DNA of 64,000 nt from Bacteroidota bacterium (lineage in GTDB: Bacteria; Bacteroidota; Bacteroidia; B-17B0; Aurantibacillaceae), in contig JAFDYI010000024.1 in assembly GCA_018267475.1 (NCBI GenBank), positions 1 to 64,000 of the forward strand, read 5' to 3'. Position 1 is the first letter of the stretch, and each line of letters begins with the position of its first letter. Position numbers and translations under genes: made by a program. Positions 1-9,374 of the stretch are shown piece after piece. The notes below the pieces were generated by a model. It was not told the origin of the DNA and searched no databases. It saw nothing but the letters and a program-made list of their open reading frames with translations.

Positions 1-54
1 ACACACTTTGGGGGATAGTGTCATAAAAAAACAATAATGACACTTGTATAGAAC

Positions 55-1368
55 ATGAATTATTCACAAACGGTACAATACTTGTTTACCCAGTTACCGA
101 TGTTTCAGCGCGTGGGAGCGGCTGCCTACAAAACCGATTTAGATAACACACAAGCCTTATGCCGGATACTAAAACACCCCGAACAACAGTTTAAAAGCAT
201 TCATATAGCTGGAACTAACGGAAAAGGTTCTACTTCACACATGTTGGCGGCAGTATTTCAGCAAGCTGGCTACAAAACGGGCTTATACACTTCACCCCAC
301 CTAAAAGACTTTAGAGAGCGTATAAAAATTAATGGGAAAGAAATTCCTAAAAAGTACGTAATTCAATTTGTAGAAAAATATAAATCTCAATTTGAAAAAA
401 TACAACTTTCTTTTTTTGAATGGACAGTGGGAGTAGCCTTTCAGTATTTTGCCGAACAAAAAGTGGATATTGCTATTATTGAAGTGGGCTTAGGCGGCAG
501 ACTTGATTCTACTAATGTGATAAACCCTTTAGTATCCCTTATTACCAACATCAGCTTAGACCACACCAATTTATTGGGAAGTACCGTTCAAAAAATTGCA
601 AAAGAAAAAGCAGGTATCATAAAAAATAAAGTGCCCATAATAATAGGGCAAACGCAAACTGAAGTGCAATCTGTTTTTATTAAAAAGGCAAAAAAAAGCA
701 AAAGCGATATTTGCTTTGCCGATAGCTTGTGGCGGCATCAAAAAGAGCAGTACTTGCCTAAAACCATGCAAAACAAACACTATTTTTTGCATCAAAAAAA
801 AGAATTTTCATATACTACCGACTTACCCGGAACCTGTCAAAAATACAATATAGCGGCTGTTTTATCGGTGTTACAAGCGCTGCAAAATCAGTTTCCGATC
901 AGTAAAAAACAAATACAAGAAGCTTTAAAAAACACGAAAAAAAACACCGGTTTGCGTGGTAGATGGGAACTCTTAAACAACAAACCGCGTACCATTGCCG
1001 ATACGGGGCATAATGCTGACGGGATAAAACAAGTACTGCTATCGGTGCGGCGCGAGTATCAAAAAAAAAACGTGCGGGGCAACTTGCATGTAGTGTTTGG
1101 TGCTGTAAACGATAAAGATTTAGAAACCGTTTTTAGCCTTTTAAAAAAAGACACCCATTTTAAAAAAGCACATTATTACTTTTGCAAACTTAATATTCCG
1201 CGGGGTATGGATGTTTTTTTGTTGCAACAAGAAGCATCTAAGTATGGCTTGAAAGGCTCAGCTTATTCCTCGGTGAAAAAAGCCCTTGCAGCTGCTCAAA
1301 AACAAGCGAAAACCCACGAACTTGTTTTTGTAGGAGGCAGTACCTTTACCGTAGCAGAAGCTTTGTAA
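55..1368 (+). CDS. folC: Bifunctional folylpolyglutamate synthase / dihydrofolate synthase (FolC)
   Basis: Cytoplasmic Mur-ligase-family enzyme that adds glutamate to dihydropteroate or to tetrahydrofolate using ATP. The 437 residues have the family's normal length. The P-loop GTNGKGST lies at residues 53-60, followed by the folate-binding region SPHLKDFRERI (about 80-90), the EVGLGGRLDSTN motif (about 143-154) and SLDHTNLLG (about 167). The C-terminal glutamate-ligase domain carries IADTGHNADG. The ATG at 55 is the first good start. Only the last few codons of an unidentified upstream gene could precede it. It converges on the aminotransferase at 1403. Whether it has both activities or only one cannot be told from sequence. 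Confidence 0.93.
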   Translation: MNYSQTVQYLFTQLPMFQRVGAAAYKTDLDNTQALCRILKHPEQQFKSIHIAGTNGKGSTSHMLAAVFQQAGYKTGLYTSPHLKDFRERIKINGKEIPKKYVIQFVEKYKSQFEKIQLSFFEWTVGVAFQYFAEQKVDIAIIEVGLGGRLDSTNVINPLVSLITNISLDHTNLLGSTVQKIAKEKAGIIKNKVPIIIGQTQTEVQSVFIKKAKKSKSDICFADSLWRHQKEQYLPKTMQNKHYFLHQKKEFSYTTDLPGTCQKYNIAAVLSVLQALQNQFPISKKQIQEALKNTKKNTGLRGRWELLNNKPRTIADTGHNADGIKQVLLSVRREYQKKNVRGNLHVVFGAVNDKDLETVFSLLKKDTHFKKAHYYFCKLNIPRGMDVFLLQQEASKYGLKGSAYSSVKKALAAAQKQAKTHELVFVGGSTFTVAEAL

Positions 1369-1402
1369 TAAATGCAGCTTTTTTAAAAAAATAAAAAAGT
1401 GC

Positions 1403-2560
1403 TTATATCTTCATCAATATCTCGGCTGCTTTTTCTAAAGTTTCTTCTTTTTTAGCAAAGCAAAAACGAAGTATTTTATTGTCTGTTTTTTCGTGATAAA
1501 ATGCCGATAAAGGTATAGCTGCTATCTTTTTTTCTTGAGTAAGGCGTATGGCAAAATCGGTATCTTTTTCGCTGCTGATAGCATTGTATCTTAGTAATTG
1601 AAAATAGGTACCACTGCTTTTTTGAATATGAAAACGAGAACCTTTTATGAGCTTTAAAAAATAATTGCGCTTTTGAGCATAAAAATCTTTTACCTCTAAG
1701 TAATTATCTTTTTCCTTCAAAAAATCGGATAAAGCCAGTTGCACCGGGTGGTTTACCGAAAACACTAAAAACTGATGCACCTTTCTAAATTCATTCATGA
1801 TATTAGTGGGGGCGCACACATAACCCACCTTCCATCCGGTTGTGTGTACAGTTTTCCCAAAAGAAGAAACCAAAATACTACGCTCTACCAAGTTTTTATA
1901 GCGCGCAACACTTTGGTGTATTTCAGGTGCAAAACAAATATGCTCATACACTTCATCGCTTAGTATCAAAAGGTCTGTTTTAGTTACTAATTTTTCTAAT
2001 TCGTCCATATCTTTTTCAGATAATGTAGAGCCACTTGGGTTGTGAGGGGTATTGATGATTATCATCTTAGTACGATGGTTTATCATTTTTTTTACCGAGC
2101 TCCAATCAATAGAAAAATCGGGTTGTTGTAGTTGCACATATATGGGCTTTCCCCCGTTTATTTCAATAGCAGGCACATAGCAATCATAAGCAGGCTCAAA
2201 TACAATTACCTCGTCTCCCTCTCTTACCAAAGCCGAAATAGCAGTATAAATAGCCTGTGTAGCCCCAGCGGTAATGGTTATTTCAGTGTCGGGGTTGTAA
2301 AAATGACCGTACAAATCGTGCACCATTTGCGATACCTGCTCGCGCAGAGGCATGGCACCGGGCATAGGCGCATATTGATTAAAACCTTTATTCATATAAT
2401 GGGTAACTAAGCCGGTAAGCTTTTCTGAGCAAGAAAAATCGGGAAACCCCTGAGAAAGATTGATAGCTTGATGCTCTTGAGCCAGCTTGCTCATAGTAGA
2501 AAAAATAGTAGTGCCTACCGAGGGCAATTTGGATTGAATAAGGTTTTGATATGTATTCAT
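1403..2560 (-). CDS. PLP-dependent class I/II aminotransferase, methionine aminotransferase type
   Basis: Fold-type I aminotransferase that transfers an amino group to a 2-oxo acid; the family (YbdL/KAT-like) favours methionine, glutamine and aromatic amino acids. Visible motifs in order are NLSQGFPDF near the N-terminus, NTPHNPSG, the aspartate motif DEVYEH, the PLP lysine in SSFGKTVHTTGWKVGY, and a C-terminal RFCFAK arginine motif. I place the start at 2560 (MNTYQNL). A longer reading to 2650 adds 30 residues without family character and would run through the -7-like element TATTTTTG (2591-2584 on the minus strand). It diverges from the ABC ATPase gene. The exact substrate is inferred. Confidence 0.88.
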   Translation of the reverse strand: MNTYQNLIQSKLPSVGTTIFSTMSKLAQEHQAINLSQGFPDFSCSEKLTGLVTHYMNKGFNQYAPMPGAMPLREQVSQMVHDLYGHFYNPDTEITITAGATQAIYTAISALVREGDEVIVFEPAYDCYVPAIEINGGKPIYVQLQQPDFSIDWSSVKKMINHRTKMIIINTPHNPSGSTLSEKDMDELEKLVTKTDLLILSDEVYEHICFAPEIHQSVARYKNLVERSILVSSFGKTVHTTGWKVGYVCAPTNIMNEFRKVHQFLVFSVNHPVQLALSDFLKEKDNYLEVKDFYAQKRNYFLKLIKGSRFHIQKSSGTYFQLLRYNAISSEKDTDFAIRLTQEKKIAAIPLSAFYHEKTDNKILRFCFAKKEETLEKAAEILMKI

Positions 2561-2682
2561 GTTGCCTGTGTGTATTTTTCGCTCAAAAATAATACAATTA
2601 CAGTTATTAACGCCCGCTTGTTTAAAGATGCTTTTAAAGTTTTTGAACAAAAAACAAAGAGCCTTTATCTTTACGAAAAAAA

Positions 2683-3357
2683 ATGAGTGCGGTTATACAT
2701 TTAAGTCAAGTAAACATTCACCAATCATCGGGTGCTGTTGTTTCTAACTTATCACTTACCATAAACCCGGGCGACTTCGTCTATCTTTTAGGAAAAACGG
2801 GCAGCGGAAAAAGTTCCGTACTAAAATGTTTGTATGGAGAATTGCCTATAAAACAAGGAACGGCACAGGTTTGCCATTTTGATTTAACCAAAATATCTAA
2901 AAAGGAAATTCCTTTTTTAAGAAGAAAATTAGGTATTGTGTTTCAAGATTTTCAACTGTTGAACGATAGAAGCGTTTTTGAAAATTTACGCTTTGTGCTA
3001 CATGCTACCGGTTGGAAAGATGAAGCCCAAATAAAAAAACAGATACTTTTGGTTTTAGAAAAAGTAGGCTTGGTTGGAAGAAGCGAAAAAATGCCCCATC
3101 AAATGTCTGGAGGTGAACAGCAACGTGTAGCGATAGCCAGGGCCTTGCTTAATAAACCCGAAGTGCTTTTAGCAGATGAGCCTACCGGCAATTTAGACCC
3201 TGAAACATCGGCTGAAATTATGCGTTTGTTTATAGAAATCAGCAAAACAGGTACCGCTGTTTTGTTTGCCACACACGATATGTTATTATACAATAAGTTT
3301 CCGGCGCGCACTTTAAAATGTGAAAACGGACAAGTAACAGAGGTTTCTTTTTCTTAA
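2683..3357 (+). CDS. FtsE-like ABC transporter ATP-binding protein
   Basis: ATPase subunit of an ABC system. All canonical motifs are present: Walker A GKTGSGKS (37-44), Q-loop VFQDFQLL (86-93), signature MSGGEQQR (121-128), Walker B VLLADEPTGNLD (141-152) and H-loop THD (187-189). Length (224 aa) and the FQDFQLL/EPTGNLD pattern fit FtsE, the cytoplasmic partner of FtsX that activates cell-wall hydrolases at division. The LolD/MacB-type ATPases are close relatives and cannot be excluded. No FtsX-like permease is adjacent. Its TAA and the stop of the minus-strand gene share bases 3354-3357 (TTAA), so the two genes converge with no spacer. A near-consensus -7 element TATCTTTA lies about 10 nt upstream of the start. 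Confidence 0.8.
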   Translation: MSAVIHLSQVNIHQSSGAVVSNLSLTINPGDFVYLLGKTGSGKSSVLKCLYGELPIKQGTAQVCHFDLTKISKKEIPFLRRKLGIVFQDFQLLNDRSVFENLRFVLHATGWKDEAQIKKQILLVLEKVGLVGRSEKMPHQMSGGEQQRVAIARALLNKPEVLLADEPTGNLDPETSAEIMRLFIEISKTGTAVLFATHDMLLYNKFPARTLKCENGQVTEVSFS

Positions 3358-5057
3358 AATTCGTTTAAACGTCTTTCTATGTTCCAGCGTATGCCAAAAG
3401 CGGTATAACTATCTTTTAAGGTGTGCATGCCCGATTGGCTGGTTTGGTTGCGTACCACCTGAGTAAGTTCAATAAAGAAATTGTGCCTTAACATAAAGGA
3501 TGCGGTAAAGTCGGCATATACTGTTTTGTTTAAATCACCTTGCCCTATGTAATTTCCATAGGCATTCACATACGTCATGTAGGTTTGCGAGGGATCGCTT
3601 CCCCAATTTTTTCCGGGTGTATTTAATCCCTGTGTGATATAAAATAATTTAGCCGTTAGGTTTAATCTATTTATGGGCTGATAACGGGCTACACCAATAA
3701 ATTCGTAAAAATTAGCCCCCAACGGATGCGCAATGGGTGTGTTGTAATTGGTATATGCTGTTATAGAAGAATCTCTTGCCGAATATACATAGGGGCGTAC
3801 TATATTAGCCTCAAATTGCAAATCTAAATTTTTTACTCCAAGGGCGTCTATATATTTTACGCCTATTTGTCCGGCTTGTTTATTACCCCACCAACCGTTT
3901 CTACTTACAATGTTAGACAGCACAAACTCGTTGATGAGTATTTGCCCGTACACTGAAAAGTGTCGTGCAAAATTAGTTTTAAAATCAAAGCCGATAATAG
4001 CCTTATCTCGCGCGCCTAATTGATTGACAATCGTTTTGTAAAAAATAATAGGATTGTAGTAATTGGCATCGGCTCGGTTGCACATAACCGATTCAAAAAT
4101 ACCGATGTTAAAATGTTTGCCTAAGTTAAGACTCAGCATGTGCGTGGCTAAAAACTTTTTAGGAAAAAGCGTGTAGGCGGCCTGCGAAGTGTTGTAAGCC
4201 ATTTGTGCATACAAAAGCGTGTAATTAAGCTTCCATACTTTGGTGGTAATTTTTCCAAAAAGGTAAGGGCTTGAAAAATTAGACAGTAACAAAGATCGGT
4301 AGCCATTTCCAATAAAATTATTGTCTTGCCCAAATTGTACGTTTATTATTTTCTTTATCACATCAAAAGAGATGTATCCTTTAGCCGTAAAAAAATCATA
4401 ACCCTGCCCTTTGAAAAGCAGGCTGTACAGTTTAGTGGAATTGCCCGCAAAGGGCTTGTAAAAATTTTGATACGGTACGGCATTAGTAGCATTTATCACA
4501 TTGTTTACATACACCGGAAACCGCGCTTGGTTATCAGCCAGCATGGAATAAAAAGCGATTCGTTTCCCTATTCTACCTCGTATTTCACCGCCGCGCGTAT
4601 TCAGCATGACCATATCGGGGTTTGAAGCTCCGTTTACAAACTCTTTTCCGGCATATACATACAATATGGGGTTTACCTGTACTTCAAAATTTTTTTCTTG
4701 ATACGAATAAAAAGAGTTTTGCTTGGTGTAAAAAAACTTCAAAAAAGGTTTTTTCCTATTTCCGGCGGCAGAGTCTATAAACTCCCAATTGTCGTTACTT
4801 AGGTATTGCAGGTTAAACTGATCTCTTTTAGATATTTTTATGGTAGTATCTTTTTCTATTCCTTGCACAAAAGAGGCAATATCTTGCCTTTGATAAGGGT
4901 GGTAAGCGCTATAAAATTGCTTAGCTAAATGGTTTGATTTTATTTCGTACCTATCCAACAGGTAGTAATAATCGTTGTTGTACGGCGCAAAGGCCGATTG
5001 TGAAAAAGCGTTAAACAAAGAGGTGCATAAAAAGCACAAGCTAAAGATGTATTTCAT
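3354..5057 (-). CDS. Outer-membrane/surface protein, Wzi- or RemB-like
   Basis: A 567-residue exported protein. It has an N-terminal signal peptide ending near FNAFSQS, then a YNNDYYYLLDRYEIKS segment like the opening of Bacteroidetes gliding protein RemB and Wzi-family capsule-assembly proteins. The rest alternates short aromatic and polar stretches (for example NLGKHFNIGIFESVM and FDFKTNFARHFSVYGQI), as in an outer-membrane beta-barrel. In the family such proteins sit in the outer membrane and hold surface polysaccharide or support gliding; the role here is inferred. It is a single gene with its own -7 element, TATATTTG at 5095-5088, about 30 nt before the start. Confidence 0.6.
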   Translation of the reverse strand: MKYIFSLCFLCTSLFNAFSQSAFAPYNNDYYYLLDRYEIKSNHLAKQFYSAYHPYQRQDIASFVQGIEKDTTIKISKRDQFNLQYLSNDNWEFIDSAAGNRKKPFLKFFYTKQNSFYSYQEKNFEVQVNPILYVYAGKEFVNGASNPDMVMLNTRGGEIRGRIGKRIAFYSMLADNQARFPVYVNNVINATNAVPYQNFYKPFAGNSTKLYSLLFKGQGYDFFTAKGYISFDVIKKIINVQFGQDNNFIGNGYRSLLLSNFSSPYLFGKITTKVWKLNYTLLYAQMAYNTSQAAYTLFPKKFLATHMLSLNLGKHFNIGIFESVMCNRADANYYNPIIFYKTIVNQLGARDKAIIGFDFKTNFARHFSVYGQILINEFVLSNIVSRNGWWGNKQAGQIGVKYIDALGVKNLDLQFEANIVRPYVYSARDSSITAYTNYNTPIAHPLGANFYEFIGVARYQPINRLNLTAKLFYITQGLNTPGKNWGSDPSQTYMTYVNAYGNYIGQGDLNKTVYADFTASFMLRHNFFIELTQVVRNQTSQSGMHTLKDSYTAFGIRWNIERRLNEF

Positions 5058-5087
5058 AATAGAGGCAAGGTATATTTATTTTGTGCT

Positions 5088-5095
5088 CAAATATA
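5088..5095 (-). promoter_or_regulatory. -7 promoter element TATATTTG
   Basis: Minus-strand match to the Bacteroidetes TAnnTTTG -7 consensus, with about 30 nt between it and the start of the Wzi/RemB-like gene. No clear -33 TTG was seen. Confidence 0.5.
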
Positions 5096-5161
5096 GAAAA
5101 AAAGGCTAAGTACTTTAAAAGTGAGGTAAGGTGTTGTATAGCGAAACAAGGTGCTTTGCTT

Positions 5162-8100
5162 TTACCCTTTATTTATATTCTTTTTTCGGCCATAAATGCT
5201 TTCGCAAATGAGCGGGAATATAAGCAACGTAGAAATAGTAGCCATAGATAAACCGCCTATAACTACAATAGCTAAGGGTTTACTCGACTCAGAGCCTATA
5301 CCGGTAGAGGTGGCGGCAGGCAATAAGCCTATTATAGCAATCATAGCCGTCATAACCACAGGCCGAACCCTTGTATCTACTCCGGTTTTTATAGCCTCGG
5401 GCAAGGTATATTTTTCGTGTAGCAGTTTTTTAAACACCGACATTAAAATAACCCCGTTTTGAATACAAACGCCCATTAAAGCAATAAAACCAATACCTGC
5501 CGAAATAGAAAAATTAGTATGTGTAATCAATAAGGCTAAGATACCCCCTACTATACCGAAAGGGATATTCAGTAGCAGTAAGGCTGCGTCGCCTATATTA
5601 CCAAACAGCATGAATAGGATAGCAAAAACCAACAAGATGGTTATAGGTACTACTTGCGCCAAGCGTTTTTGGGCACGCTGTTGGTTTTCAAAATCGCCAC
5701 ACCAAAGTATAGATTGTCCTTTGGGTAATTTTTTTATAGCATCATTTACTTTTTGCTGCCCTTCGGCAATAGTGCTTCCCATATCACGCCCGCGTACCGA
5801 AAATTTCACAGCACAAAAACGCTTGTTATCATCTCTAAAAATAAGCAATGGGCCTGTAATACAATGTATTTTAGAAATTTCTTTTAACGGAATTTTGGCA
5901 CCATTAGCCGTAGGCACCATAATTTGTGCTATTTCATTTTCTGATTTTCGGTACTCTTTGCTAAAGCGAATACGTACGCCAAATTTTTTGAAACCTTCAT
6001 AAAACTGCGTTACCGCTTTACCTCCAATAGCCATTTCTATTACGGCATTAGCATCGGCTGTGTTTACCCCAAACTGGGCCATTTTTATCTCATCTAGCTC
6101 AATACGCAACTCGGGTTGCCCTATGTTTTTTATCACTCCTAAATCTTCAATACCATCAACTGTTTTTAGTATTTCGTGTATTTGATTCGCTTTTGCTTCA
6201 ATGCTTGGCATATCATCGCCATACACTTTTACGGCAATAGAACCTTTTACCCCCGAAACGGCTTCTTCTACGTTATCCATAATGGGTTGCGAGAAGTTAA
6301 AGTTGATTCCGGAGTACACGCTGAGGCTGTCTTGCATTTCTGAAATTAGCTCTTGCTTGGTTATTTTTCGCAACCACTCGTCTTTAGGTAATAAATCTAC
6401 ATGAAATTCTACGTTGTAAAAACCGGTTGGGTCGGTACCATCGTTGGGCCGCCCTGATTGAGACATAACCTGACGAACTTCCGGAAACTTCATAAACACA
6501 TGGCGCATTTTATTGCTTAACCTTACCGACTCTTCCAAAGAAATACTTAAAGGCATGTTGGCACGCACGTATATAGAGCCTTCATTTAATTGCGGTAAAA
6601 ACTCGGAGCCTAAAAATTTAAATAAATACAAGCCCACCACCATAAAAACAGCAGCTATACCGATAGAAAGATTGCGTTTTTTATGTAATTTATTAAAAGT
6701 TTTAACGGCCGTTTTATGAATAAACCTTACAATAGGGTTTTCTTTTTCGCGCACATCTTTATTAAGCAGCAAGCGAATTAAAACAGGTACTAAAAAAATG
6801 GTGAAAAACAGAGCTCCTAATAAGGCAAAACCCAGGGTGTATGCCAAAGGAGAAAACATTTTGCCTTCTACTTTTTCAAAAGAGAAGATGGGAATTAAAC
6901 AACTGATGATGATAAGCTGCGAAAAGAAAATAGCTTTACCGTTTTCTGAAGCATTTTGGCGAATAAGCCCTAATTTGCTTAATCGATTGTATTTTTCCAT
7001 GCCCACTTTTTCGGCTTTGTGATTGAGTACCACAAAGGCCCCTTCTACCATTACCACGGCACCATCTATAATAATTCCAAAATCTACTGCGCCCATAGAC
7101 AATAGGTTGGCCGTCATTCCTTTCAATCGCAAACAGATAAAGGCAAATAAAAGCGATAGCGGAATAATGACCGAAACGATAACGGTAGTGCGCCAGTCGG
7201 CCATGAAAAGGAACACAATAACTACTACAAAAATAATTCCTTCTAATAAGTTGTGTAGTACAGTATGTGTGCAAAATTTTATTAAGTCTTCGCGGTTATA
7301 GAAAGTTTTTATCTGTACGTCTCCTGTTAAAATTCGGTCGTTCAATTCGGCTATTTTATCGTTTAGTTTACTAATAACCACCGCCGGGTTCTCGCCTTTT
7401 CTCATTACCACAATGCCTTCCACCACATCGTTGCAAGTATCACGCCCGCACTGTCCAAGCCGCGGCATGGCGCTTTCTTTTACGGTAGCTATGTTTTTTA
7501 CTAATACGGGCACGCCGTTATCGTATGAAACGATTAGGTTTTCTATATCGCTTATAGAGGTTAAAAGGCCGATCCCTCTAACCACATAAGCTTGGTTGTT
7601 TTTTTGAATAATATCTCCGCCTACGTTTACATTGCTTTTGGATAACGCATCGTATATATCCAAGGGAGTTAAATCGTATTTGGTAAGTAAGGTAGGGCTT
7701 ATGATTACTTCATAGGTTTTCACTTCGCCGCCAAAGCTTACTACATCGGCAATGCCCGGTACCGATTTTAAGTTTCGCTCAATAACCCAATCTTGAATGG
7801 TTTTTAATTGCCTAACACCCAAGGTTTTGCTGGTAACAGTATAACGAAATATCTCTCCGGTAGGGCCATAAGGAGGCTCTATATCTGAGCTCACGCCTTC
7901 GGGCAAATCAATATCTCTAAGCAAGTTGTTTACCTGCTGTCGGGCGAAAGCATCATCCACTTCGTCTTCAAAAATAACGCGCACTACCGATAAGCCAAAG
8001 AGGGTGGTAGAGCGTAGGGATATTTTTTTTTGCGCCGGGTTTAGTGCTATTTCAATAGGAATGGTTACAAATTTTTCAATTTCTTCGGCACTGCGCCCAG

Positions 8101-8269
8101 GCCACTGACTAATGATAATGATTTGGGTATTGGTTACATCAGGAAAAGCCTCAATAGGTGTTTTGTTGTAGGCAACAAGCCCGGCTATAATAGCGATAAC
8201 GGTTGTTATAAGAACAAAAACTTTGTTTTTGAGTGAAAAGGATACGATATTTTCTACCAGTTTATGCAT
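5162..8269 (-). CDS. czcA: Heavy-metal efflux RND pump, CzcA type
   Basis: Inner-membrane proton-driven RND pump that extrudes divalent metal cations as a trimer with an adaptor and an outer-membrane channel. The 1035 residues are full length. There is one N-terminal transmembrane helix (about 13-33), a large periplasmic domain, helices from about 340, a second periplasmic half and a C-terminal helix bundle. TM4 carries DFGIIIDGAVVMVEG, with D396, D402 and E409 matching the proton-relay acids of CzcA, so Co/Zn/Cd or Ni is more likely than Cu/Ag. It is the last gene of an operon and lies 16 nt after the adaptor gene. Substrate choice is inference from the motif. Confidence 0.92.
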   Translation of the reverse strand: MHKLVENIVSFSLKNKVFVLITTVIAIIAGLVAYNKTPIEAFPDVTNTQIIIISQWPGRSAEEIEKFVTIPIEIALNPAQKKISLRSTTLFGLSVVRVIFEDEVDDAFARQQVNNLLRDIDLPEGVSSDIEPPYGPTGEIFRYTVTSKTLGVRQLKTIQDWVIERNLKSVPGIADVVSFGGEVKTYEVIISPTLLTKYDLTPLDIYDALSKSNVNVGGDIIQKNNQAYVVRGIGLLTSISDIENLIVSYDNGVPVLVKNIATVKESAMPRLGQCGRDTCNDVVEGIVVMRKGENPAVVISKLNDKIAELNDRILTGDVQIKTFYNREDLIKFCTHTVLHNLLEGIIFVVVIVFLFMADWRTTVIVSVIIPLSLLFAFICLRLKGMTANLLSMGAVDFGIIIDGAVVMVEGAFVVLNHKAEKVGMEKYNRLSKLGLIRQNASENGKAIFFSQLIIISCLIPIFSFEKVEGKMFSPLAYTLGFALLGALFFTIFLVPVLIRLLLNKDVREKENPIVRFIHKTAVKTFNKLHKKRNLSIGIAAVFMVVGLYLFKFLGSEFLPQLNEGSIYVRANMPLSISLEESVRLSNKMRHVFMKFPEVRQVMSQSGRPNDGTDPTGFYNVEFHVDLLPKDEWLRKITKQELISEMQDSLSVYSGINFNFSQPIMDNVEEAVSGVKGSIAVKVYGDDMPSIEAKANQIHEILKTVDGIEDLGVIKNIGQPELRIELDEIKMAQFGVNTADANAVIEMAIGGKAVTQFYEGFKKFGVRIRFSKEYRKSENEIAQIMVPTANGAKIPLKEISKIHCITGPLLIFRDDNKRFCAVKFSVRGRDMGSTIAEGQQKVNDAIKKLPKGQSILWCGDFENQQRAQKRLAQVVPITILLVFAILFMLFGNIGDAALLLLNIPFGIVGGILALLITHTNFSISAGIGFIALMGVCIQNGVILMSVFKKLLHEKYTLPEAIKTGVDTRVRPVVMTAMIAIIGLLPAATSTGIGSESSKPLAIVVIGGLSMATISTLLIFPLICESIYGRKKNINKG

Positions 8270-8285
8270 TATTTCCTTTTACTAA

Positions 8286-9374
8286 TTAGTTATTGGTAAG
8301 TGCGTTATATATTAGTAATTGGTTTACTGTTACCACTTTATCACCTTCTTTTAAACCCGATAAAATATAGGCTTTGGCCCCAATAGTTTTATGCAATTCT
8401 ACTTTTTGAACGGTAAACTTTTTATCGCCTCCGTATATCAGCACATAGTTGTTAGAGTTGTCAAAAACAATAGCGCTTGCCGGAATCATAATCATGGTTT
8501 TGGGTTCGGTGTAGGTAATCACTACGCGCGCATACATTTCGGGTTTTAGTGCATAATCGGGGTTTTCTAATTTCACTCTAACTTTCATCACCCTGGTTAA
8601 TGGATCTAGCACGTTATACACCTTGTCAATAGATCCTTCATATACCTTATCCGGATAAGCCACGGTAGTAATAAGAGCTGTATCTTTTTCTTTTACTTTG
8701 TCAATATCGGTTTCGTACACATTTGCCAACACCCACACATCATTTAATTGTGATATGGTAAATACATTTTGAGCATTGTCGCTTCGTATTTGTGTGTTTT
8801 TGGTAATGTTTTTTTCGGTTATAAATCCGGATAAAGGGGCTTTTATTACATATAAATTACCATTTTGCACGCTGTATATTTTTTGTAAGTCTTGTGCTTT
8901 CAGCAAAGCAGCTTGAGCTTTGTTTAAATTTTGTTGGGCCTCTAAATAATCTTGCTCGCTCATTAATTTGGAGGCGTGCATATCTTCTGCCACCTGCATG
9001 TTTTTCTTAGCCAGTTCGTAATCAGACTGTGCTTCGGTGTATTGTTTAGCGTAGTCGGCTGCATCGGCACTGTTTACAATGGCTAATACTTGGTCTTTTT
9101 CTACATAATCGCCCAACTCTACGTTTACCGAATTAACAACCCCGCTTACTAAGGCAAACACGTTTACTTCTTTACTTTGGTCGGCCACCACTTTTCCGGT
9201 AAGTTTTAGTTCGCTTTCTACTTTATCTATATGGGCTGTCCCTACTGACATGTGTTTTATCAGCGTATCGGATATTTCAATGGTGTCTTCCTTCTTCACT
9301 TTTTTATCTGAACAAGAAGTGAAAGTAAAGCACATAAGGAGCGCCAACAGCGCTATACTATTTTTTAAATACAT
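8286..9374 (-). CDS. czcB: RND efflux periplasmic adaptor (CzcB-like membrane-fusion lipoprotein)
   Basis: Periplasmic adaptor linking the pump to the outer-membrane channel. The 362-residue protein starts with a lipoprotein signal (lipobox FTSC, Cys about residue 21). It continues with a barrel-sandwich half (VFALVSGVVNSVNVELGDYV), a coiled-coil hairpin rich in A, Q and K (about 105-165), the second sandwich half (VIKAPLSGFI), a beta-barrel, and a membrane-proximal end GLKEGDKVV. It overlaps the channel gene by 17 nt and precedes the pump gene, the usual CBA order. There is no long His-rich metal-binding N-terminus, so it is a short Bacteroidetes-type CzcB. Confidence 0.88.
   Translation of the reverse strand: MYLKNSIALLALLMCFTFTSCSDKKVKKEDTIEISDTLIKHMSVGTAHIDKVESELKLTGKVVADQSKEVNVFALVSGVVNSVNVELGDYVEKDQVLAIVNSADAADYAKQYTEAQSDYELAKKNMQVAEDMHASKLMSEQDYLEAQQNLNKAQAALLKAQDLQKIYSVQNGNLYVIKAPLSGFITEKNITKNTQIRSDNAQNVFTISQLNDVWVLANVYETDIDKVKEKDTALITTVAYPDKVYEGSIDKVYNVLDPLTRVMKVRVKLENPDYALKPEMYARVVITYTEPKTMIMIPASAIVFDNSNNYVLIYGGDKKFTVQKVELHKTIGAKAYILSGLKEGDKVVTVNQLLIYNALTNN

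Noticed and set aside
3-26. Short frame at the left edge reading TLWGIVS then stop
   Set aside because: It could be the tail of an upstream gene, but seven codons cannot be assigned or shown to be coding.
2561-2682. Possible SAM or other riboswitch before the aminotransferase or the ABC gene
   Set aside because: No conserved riboswitch boxes were found; only -7-like elements are visible.
5196-7301. Several plus-strand frames opposite the CzcA-type pump gene
   Set aside because: Antisense shadows of the pump, with no family resemblance.
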